A stretch of 21,183 bases of DNA. Source: Chloroflexi bacterium RBG_13_53_26. Its GTDB lineage: Bacteria; Chloroflexota; Dehalococcoidia; UBA2247; RBG-13-53-26. Location of the stretch: contig MGMW01000107.1 in assembly GCA_001795035.1 (NCBI GenBank), positions 1 through 21,183 on the forward strand, in the 5' to 3' direction. Of this stretch, positions 17,157-21,183 are shown in pieces (position 1 is the stretch's first letter; every line of letters begins with the position of its first letter). The position numbers and the translations under genes are program-made. The notes beneath the pieces were generated by a model. It was not told where the DNA came from. It saw nothing but the letters and a program-made list of their open reading frames with translations, and made no database searches.

Positions 17157-17237
17157 ATGATAATGGAATGCACATTTGGTATAGTTGATGGTGCTCGGGC
17201 CATGACAGGCATTGATGTCAGGAGGGCCGACAGATGA
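17157..17237 (+). other. Possible 26-residue leader ORF overlapping the nadE start
   Basis: ATG 17157 opens a 26-codon frame (begins MIMECTFGIVDG) whose TGA stop overlaps the nadE ATG as ATGA at 17234-17237. Such overlaps often couple translation. A weak GGTGAG lies before the ATG. Chance occurrence is quite possible. Confidence 0.22.
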
Positions 17238-19222
17238 GCGATGTGCAATTGAACAAAGACCTGGGATTCTTGCGTATCGGTGCGGCAGTACCCGAACTCC
17301 GCGTTGCTGACGTTGATTTTAACGCAGGAGCCATTATCGAAGTATTGAGAAAAGCTAAAGACGAGGGTGTCCAGGTGCTGACCTTCCCGGAGATGGCCCT
17401 GACCGGCTATACCATCGGGGATCTGGTGTACCAACGAGCGCTGCTTGCCAAAGCGGAAAGAGGATTGGGTGATATCCTTAACGAGAGCGCTGGTAATGGC
17501 AGGCTGGTGGTGGTTGGAATGCCGCTATCTGTTGACCAGAAGATATTCAACTGCGCTGTCGTGTTGAACTCCGGGCGCATCCTCGGGGTAATACCAAAGA
17601 CTCTTTTGGCCTCCTATAAGGAATTCTACGAAGACCGGTGGTTCTCACCGAGTAGAGATGCCAGCTCGGATACGGTTGAGCTGGTGGGGCAGCGAGTTCC
17701 CTTTGGCTCAGACCTCCTTTTTGGACTGGAGGGGATTCCTGCAGCCGTCATAGGCGTAGAGATATGCGAGGACATGTGGATGCCACTCTCGCCCCATGAA
17801 TACCAGGCCTTGGCAGGTGCAACGGTTCTCCTCAATCTTTCGGCGAGCAACGAAGTACTTGCAAAGTCGGACTGGCGGAGGACAATGGTATCCTCTGAAT
17901 CAGGCAGGTGCATTGCGGCATACTGTTATGCATCATCAGGTATCGGAGAATCGTCCAATGATGTTGTCTACGGTGGGCATGTGCTCATTGCAGAGAACGG
18001 GGTCATACTCCAAGAATCGAACCGTTTCTCGTCAGGTTCCCAGCTCATCGTCTCTGATATCGACCTTGACCGGCTGAATCATGACCGCCGCGTCATGACC
18101 AGTTTCCATGACGTCTCCAGGCAAGCGAGGAGTTTCAGGGTTGTGAAAACGGAGGTTGATGACCCGGCTGTCGGCAAGCTGCGGCGAGAGATCGATCCCC
18201 ATCCTTTCGTCCCGGCCGACCCCGCGCGAAGGGCAGAAAGGTGCAGGGATATCTTCTCTATGCAGGTAGCTGCCATGGCCAAGAAGCTGTCAGGCGCCAA
18301 CAGAAGCCGCATGGTGCTGGGGATCTCCGGAGGGATTGACTCGACACTGACCCTCCTGGTTGCGGTGAAGACTGCGGACTTCCTCGGCCTGCCGCGGAGC
18401 AATGTCCATACGTACACCCTCCCTGGTTTTGGCACTACGCGAAGGACTAGGGACAACGCCACGAAGCTGTGCCGCGCCCTTGGCGTGAGCTTCGAGCGGG
18501 TGAACATAACGAAGACCTGCATGTCACACTTAAGAGATCTGAGACATGGTGGTCAGGAAGATGTGGTCTTTGAAAACGTGCAGGCCCGATATCGCACCGA
18601 GTTCCTCTTCAACAAAGCCAATGAGTTCGACGGCATAGTACTGGGCACAGGCGACCTCACTGAGGTTGCCCTTGGATGGTGTACGTTTGCGGGGGACCAT
18701 ATGTCGCACTACCACGTCAGCATATCCGTACCTAAGACACTAGTCCGCTTTCTGGTGCGGTGGGTGGCTGACGAAGAAATGGCTGATTCCCCGGCGCAGA
18801 AGGTGCTGCGCGATATTCTTGAGACTCCGATTTCCCCGGAGTTGCTGCGGCCGGAGAATGGCGAGATTGCCCAAAGGAGCGAGGAAGTCATCGGACCGGT
18901 TGAGTTGGCTGATTTCTATCTCTACCCCTTTGTTCGCTTCGGAACACGGCCGGGGAAGATACTCTTTCTGGCCGATGAGGTGAGAAAACGGGGGCTCTTT
19001 GAAGGCCAGTACGCCTTTGAAGACCTGCACCAGTGGCTGAAGAGCTTCATCCAGAGGTTCTTTGCCAACCAGTTCAAGAGGACATGCCTTCCCGAAGGAC
19101 CGAAGGTTGGATCGGTGAGCCTTTCTCCGCGAGGGGACTGGCGGATGCCTTCGGATGCCGAGGCTAAGCTCTGGCTTGAAGACCTGGAGGCAATGTATGC
19201 GAAGCTGCGTGTGCGGGAATAA
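17234..19222 (+). CDS. nadE: Glutamine-dependent NAD+ synthetase
   Basis: Catalyses the last step of NAD biosynthesis: deamido-NAD plus ATP plus ammonia from glutamine. The N-terminal glutaminase domain of the nitrilase fold (about 12-300) shows the Glu-Lys-Cys triad: Glu53 in FPEMALTGY, Lys122 in IPKTLL and Cys178 in GVEICEDMW. The C-terminal synthetase domain (about 330-655) has the ATP-pyrophosphatase P-loop SGGIDS (365-370), plus GTGDLTEVALGWCTFAGDHM, typical of the family. At 662 residues it belongs to the long type, like the mycobacterial enzyme of about 680 residues. The ATG lies 8 bases after CAGGAGGG. Its start overlaps the stop of a possible 26-codon leader. No other NAD pathway gene is nearby. 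Confidence 0.96.
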   Translation: MSDVQLNKDLGFLRIGAAVPELRVADVDFNAGAIIEVLRKAKDEGVQVLTFPEMALTGYTIGDLVYQRALLAKAERGLGDILNESAGNGRLVVVGMPLSVDQKIFNCAVVLNSGRILGVIPKTLLASYKEFYEDRWFSPSRDASSDTVELVGQRVPFGSDLLFGLEGIPAAVIGVEICEDMWMPLSPHEYQALAGATVLLNLSASNEVLAKSDWRRTMVSSESGRCIAAYCYASSGIGESSNDVVYGGHVLIAENGVILQESNRFSSGSQLIVSDIDLDRLNHDRRVMTSFHDVSRQARSFRVVKTEVDDPAVGKLRREIDPHPFVPADPARRAERCRDIFSMQVAAMAKKLSGANRSRMVLGISGGIDSTLTLLVAVKTADFLGLPRSNVHTYTLPGFGTTRRTRDNATKLCRALGVSFERVNITKTCMSHLRDLRHGGQEDVVFENVQARYRTEFLFNKANEFDGIVLGTGDLTEVALGWCTFAGDHMSHYHVSISVPKTLVRFLVRWVADEEMADSPAQKVLRDILETPISPELLRPENGEIAQRSEEVIGPVELADFYLYPFVRFGTRPGKILFLADEVRKRGLFEGQYAFEDLHQWLKSFIQRFFANQFKRTCLPEGPKVGSVSLSPRGDWRMPSDAEAKLWLEDLEAMYAKLRVRE

Positions 19223-19241
19223 TGGGTAATATCCGTTGCTC

Positions 19242-19271
19242 TTGACAGCGGGAGAGTGGGGAAACTAACAT
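19242..19271 (+). promoter_or_regulatory. Promoter, TTGACA-N18-TAACAT
   Basis: TTGACA at 19242-19247 and TAACAT at 19266-19271 with an 18-base spacer, followed by AGC. It starts 20 bases after the nadE stop and drives the A-type protein gene, whose TTG start lies 34 bases beyond the -10 box. The same boxes, spacing and following AGC recur at 19794-19823 before the partial second copy of that gene. Confidence 0.7.
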
Positions 19272-19294
19272 AGCCACAGGACATTCCTGACACC

Positions 19295-19301
19295 AAGGAG
19301 G
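19295..19301 (+). promoter_or_regulatory. Ribosome binding site supporting the TTG start at 19306
   Basis: AAGGAGG lies 4 bases before TTG 19306. The truncated copy at 19933 has ATG at the equivalent codon (MLIVT), which independently supports this start. Confidence 0.65.
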
Positions 19302-19305
19302 ACCA

Positions 19306-19674
19306 TTGCTTATTGTCACCCAGCGTGCAGCGCAGGAAATGAGAGCCATACTGGCGGCCAATAGCACCGATGCAAGCCATGTTCTGAGGATAGACACTGA
19401 GTGCGATGGCTTCTCGGTATGGCTCGGCCCGGAGATGGAGGGGGACTGTCTTATGGGGAGCGAGGATACCCTCTTAGTGCGCGTTTCTCCGGAGCTGAGC
19501 GTTTTCCTGGGTGAGGTAAGCGTGATCATAGACTGCATGGAGAGTCCTGATGGGCCGCGCCTAGTGGTCTACAGGGAGGATGAGCCTCAACTTCAGGCAA
19601 CCCCGCCAAAACCGCGTCGTCGTCCCAGCACAAGCCGCAAGACGAAGCAGCAGCGGCCAAAGCCACACGACTAA
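19306..19674 (+). CDS. HesB/IscA (A-type)-like small protein with incomplete cysteine set
   Basis: A 122-residue protein. Residues 1-90 resemble the A-type iron-sulfur carrier fold: MLIVTQRAAQEMRAIL as the N-terminal helix segment, then LRIDTECDGFSVWLGP, where Cys33 aligns with the first cysteine of the family GGCSGF motif, then SEDTLLVRVSPELSVFLGEVSVIID. The C-terminal CGC cysteine pair of true carriers is absent, so normal cluster or iron binding is doubtful; HesB-like proteins without these cysteines are known. Residues 95-122 form a basic, Pro/Arg/Lys-rich tail. Translation starts at TTG (see the ribosome binding site at 19295). It is its own transcription unit behind the promoter at 19242, with no isc or suf genes nearby. 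Exact role unknown. Confidence 0.8.
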   Translation: MLIVTQRAAQEMRAILAANSTDASHVLRIDTECDGFSVWLGPEMEGDCLMGSEDTLLVRVSPELSVFLGEVSVIIDCMESPDGPRLVVYREDEPQLQATPPKPRRRPSTSRKTKQQRPKPHD

Positions 19675-19793
19675 CTCTGCCCCCACAATGGCTCCTGAGT
19701 CAGCAGGCGGTTTCTCCTTTTCCTGCGAAAAGCAGCGACGATTCTGCGGAACATTGATGTTGAAAGACTGTGGCCTGTGACTCATCACTTTGC

Positions 19794-19823
19794 TTGACAC
19801 CCTACATCCAGGGAGCTTAACAT
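19794..19823 (+). promoter_or_regulatory. Promoter, TTGACA-N18-TAACAT (second copy)
   Basis: TTGACA at 19794-19799 and TAACAT at 19818-19823 with an 18-base spacer, followed by AGC exactly as at 19242. The spacer sequences differ. It precedes the short A-type-like ORF at 19933, leaving a leader of about 105 bases, much longer than in the first copy. Confidence 0.65.
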
Positions 19824-19932
19824 AGCGCCACTATTTGATATGGCAGAGAGGAGTTTGCTTTTCTTGCAGAGTCTGAGCCCTGACTTTCGTGCCGTGAGTC
19901 CAGTGAACCATCCTAACAGAGAAAGGGAAAGA

Positions 19933-20031
19933 ATGCTGATAGTGACTGATCGTGCAGGGCAGGAGATGAGAAAGCTTGTGGCAGCCATTGCCAACTGCCT
20001 TATAAGGGATAGCCTCGTAAGTTCGCAGTAG
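19933..20031 (+). pseudogene. Truncated duplicate of the A-type (HesB-like) gene
   Basis: A 32-codon frame beginning MLIVTDRAGQEMRKLVAA, matching the first 18 residues of the gene at 19306 (MLIVTQRAAQEMRAILAA) at 13 positions, with DNA similarity to match. After this the sequence departs and stops at TAG 20029-20031, before the Cys33 region. AAAGGGAAAG precedes the ATG, and the promoter at 19794 is intact. It is either a decayed duplicate or a small peptide still made. An in-frame ATG at 19840 would give a 63-residue form, but its added residues have no counterpart in the first copy. I see no clear continuation of the family in other frames downstream. Confidence 0.6.
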
Positions 20032-20040
20032 AGTACAAGC

Positions 20041-20059
20041 TGGAAACTGTGTGTTTCCA
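20041..20059. terminator. Hairpin after the truncated A-type copy
   Basis: TGGAAAC (20041-20047) and GTTTCCA (20053-20059) form a perfect 7-pair stem with a 5-base loop, 9 bases after the stop at 20031. No T-run follows, so terminator function is only suggested by position. Confidence 0.3.
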
Positions 20060-20201
20060 CATCGGTCTACCTGGTGGATAACATCCCTTCATGTGCTTGC
20101 GTGGGGAGTTGGGGTGATCCAGGATCGTCACAGATTTCTTGAGCCGGCACCTGTGATTTACAGATCGGATGGCTTCAAACAACAGACGGGGGTGATGCCG
20201 T

Positions 20202-20504
20202 ATGAGCGAAGGAAGGTTTTTGTGGAACAAAGATCGCACGGAGATGGTAAGGGTTGGTGCGATCAAGTATATTGCCATTGCTGAGATCGGTGGCGGTGTC
20301 CATGCAGCAGTGCCGCCAGAGCGTATGCCGAAGAAGAAGCTGGCGAGTGCAGAGAAGAGCAGTTGGGTTGTAAGAGCCCACTTCATTCATAGCGTGGAAA
20401 CCATGGTTCTGGGCATCTTTGACTCGCTGGAGGAAGCACGCCGGTTTGTGGAAGGGCTTCAGCGGCACGTAGAGGGGGAAGATGACCATGAGCTATTGCT
20501 TTAG
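20202..20504 (+). CDS. Small hypothetical protein
   Basis: A 100-residue soluble protein that I do not recognise. It has a beta-rich first part (MVRVGAIKYIAIAEIGGGVHAAV, about 15-37), a basic linker (PKKKLASAEKSS), then WVVRAHFIHSVETMVLGIFDSLEEARRFVEGLQ (about 55-87), a strand followed by a helix, and an acidic end. The pattern of 'value of a parameter, then SLEEARxFVExL' resembles small sandwich-type proteins seen singly in many bacteria. GGGGGTGAT lies about 6 bases before the ATG, supporting this start. It is not obviously in an operon: the next gene is convergent. Confidence 0.7.
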   Translation: MSEGRFLWNKDRTEMVRVGAIKYIAIAEIGGGVHAAVPPERMPKKKLASAEKSSWVVRAHFIHSVETMVLGIFDSLEEARRFVEGLQRHVEGEDDHELLL

Positions 20505-20611
20505 CAGGATGGTGGTGCCTTCGTCTGGTGAAGCTATCTGCGGGGGAACAAAAGATCTGAAGAGACTGAGCATCAACGTGTGGTTCCACAAAGGGAGTCT
20601 CGATCGCGCCA

Positions 20612-21183
20612 TCACGTTGAATTGATGCTGGCTCGTCCTGCTATCAGTCGTGGGATGATAATGAGAACCAGGATGGCCGCAAAGAGAGCTATCCCTAGTC
20701 CTATGACAATCCATATCCACAAGGGCAGACCCGTATCTATGGTGAAGGTATCCGAGGCTACTGCGGACTCATTTCCCGCCCTGTCGATGGCCTTCGCCCT
20801 GACTTCGTAGGTAGCGTTGTCCAGTGATGGCAAGGCATAGCTCCAGGAATCGGTGCCCGAGGCGCTGATCCATGTCGAGGCTGGTGCCCAGGAGGATCCA
20901 TCCCAGTAGGTGTTCTGGCTGATGTTCTTGATCTGAACCTCAACCCTGTCCAACTGTCCTGGCGGGGCGTCGGCGGCTGTCCCACCGATTGAGGAGAGCG
21001 AACTTACGGGATCGGATATGTCATTCATGGTGACTGTGGGGATGGCGGTATCGAAGGTGAAGGTGTCTGCGGCTACTGCGGACTCATTCCCTACCGTATC
21101 GATGGCCATTGCCTTGACTTCGTAGGTAGAGCCATCGTCCAGTGATGGCAGGTCATAGCTCCAGGAATCCGTGCCGGAGGCTG
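20612..21183 (-). CDS. Repeat-containing surface protein with C-terminal membrane anchor (N-terminal part outside window)
   Basis: The frame is open to the window edge, so the start is not seen. About 190 residues are visible. They contain one complete and one partial copy of an Ig-like, beta-rich repeat of about 105 residues: tyrosine-tryptophan rich (YWDGSSWAPASTW, DSWSYALPSLDNATYEV), ending KAIDRAGNESAVASDTFTIDT. At the DNA level the repeat period is 315 bases. After the last repeat comes a single membrane helix (LWIWIVIGLGIALFAAILVLIIIP) and a short basic tail with Arg, consistent with anchoring in the cytoplasmic membrane and exposure of the repeats outside. Likely a large cell-surface or adhesin-like protein; no catalytic domain is visible here. 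Confidence 0.8.
   Translation of the reverse strand, partial: ASGTDSWSYDLPSLDDGSTYEVKAMAIDTVGNESAVAADTFTFDTAIPTVTMNDISDPVSSLSSIGGTAADAPPGQLDRVEVQIKNISQNTYWDGSSWAPASTWISASGTDSWSYALPSLDNATYEVRAKAIDRAGNESAVASDTFTIDTGLPLWIWIVIGLGIALFAAILVLIIIPRLIAGRASINST

Noticed and set aside
20579..20590. Inverted repeat TGTGG-TT-CCACA between convergent genes
   Set aside because: A 2-base loop with a 5-pair stem and no T-run is not a credible terminator.

Overview
The window looks like bacterial chromosomal DNA of moderate GC content, probably from an uncultured lineage. The gene set (a trehalose synthase-maltokinase fusion, a stand-alone CoA-binding acyl-CoA synthetase subunit, a multi-PAS HD-GYP protein, zinc-ribbon membrane proteins, a long glutamine-dependent NAD synthetase, and Ig-like surface repeats with a C-terminal membrane anchor) would fit Chloroflexota, perhaps Dehalococcoidia. 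That placement is inference from memory of such genomes, not a search result. No phage, plasmid, IS, CRISPR, rRNA or tRNA signature was seen.

Layout. Positions 1-4653 (minus strand): an apparently nonsense-interrupted small gene, an alanine-rich repeat protein ending in a degenerate receiver domain, and a TreS/maltokinase fusion cut by the window edge. 4811-6528 (plus): a promoter and a CoA-binding NDP-forming acyl-CoA synthetase alpha subunit without its ATP-grasp partner. 6570-8690 (minus): an operon-like set with its own promoter: zinc-ribbon membrane protein, zinc-ribbon DUF4870-type protein, and a lipoprotein with a glycosidase-like barrel. 8706-10928 (minus): a four-PAS HD-GYP protein. 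11189-13111 (minus): a 15-TPR membrane protein. 13443-16184 (plus): a D-2-hydroxyacid dehydrogenase followed by a thiamine-diphosphate enzyme, probably co-transcribed. 16261-16859 (minus): a TM2-domain protein and a small conserved-looking protein. 17234-19222 (plus): NadE. 19242-20031 (plus): an A-type (HesB/IscA-like) protein and a shortened second copy, each behind a near-identical promoter. 20202-20504 (plus): an unknown small protein. 20612-21183 (minus): the C-terminal end of a repeat-containing surface protein.

The genes do not form one obvious pathway. They read as core metabolism (NAD, trehalose/maltose, acyl-CoA, 2-oxo/2-hydroxyacids), signalling (HD-GYP, receiver-like protein) and cell-envelope proteins. 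The most interesting structural signals are a recurring promoter architecture, TTGACA-N18-TA(A/G/T)CAT, found in front of four separate transcription units; the truncated duplicate of the A-type gene with its duplicated promoter; and the receiver-like protein that has lost its acidic pocket and carries about six alanine-rich helical repeats. I did not find a clearly new multi-gene system.
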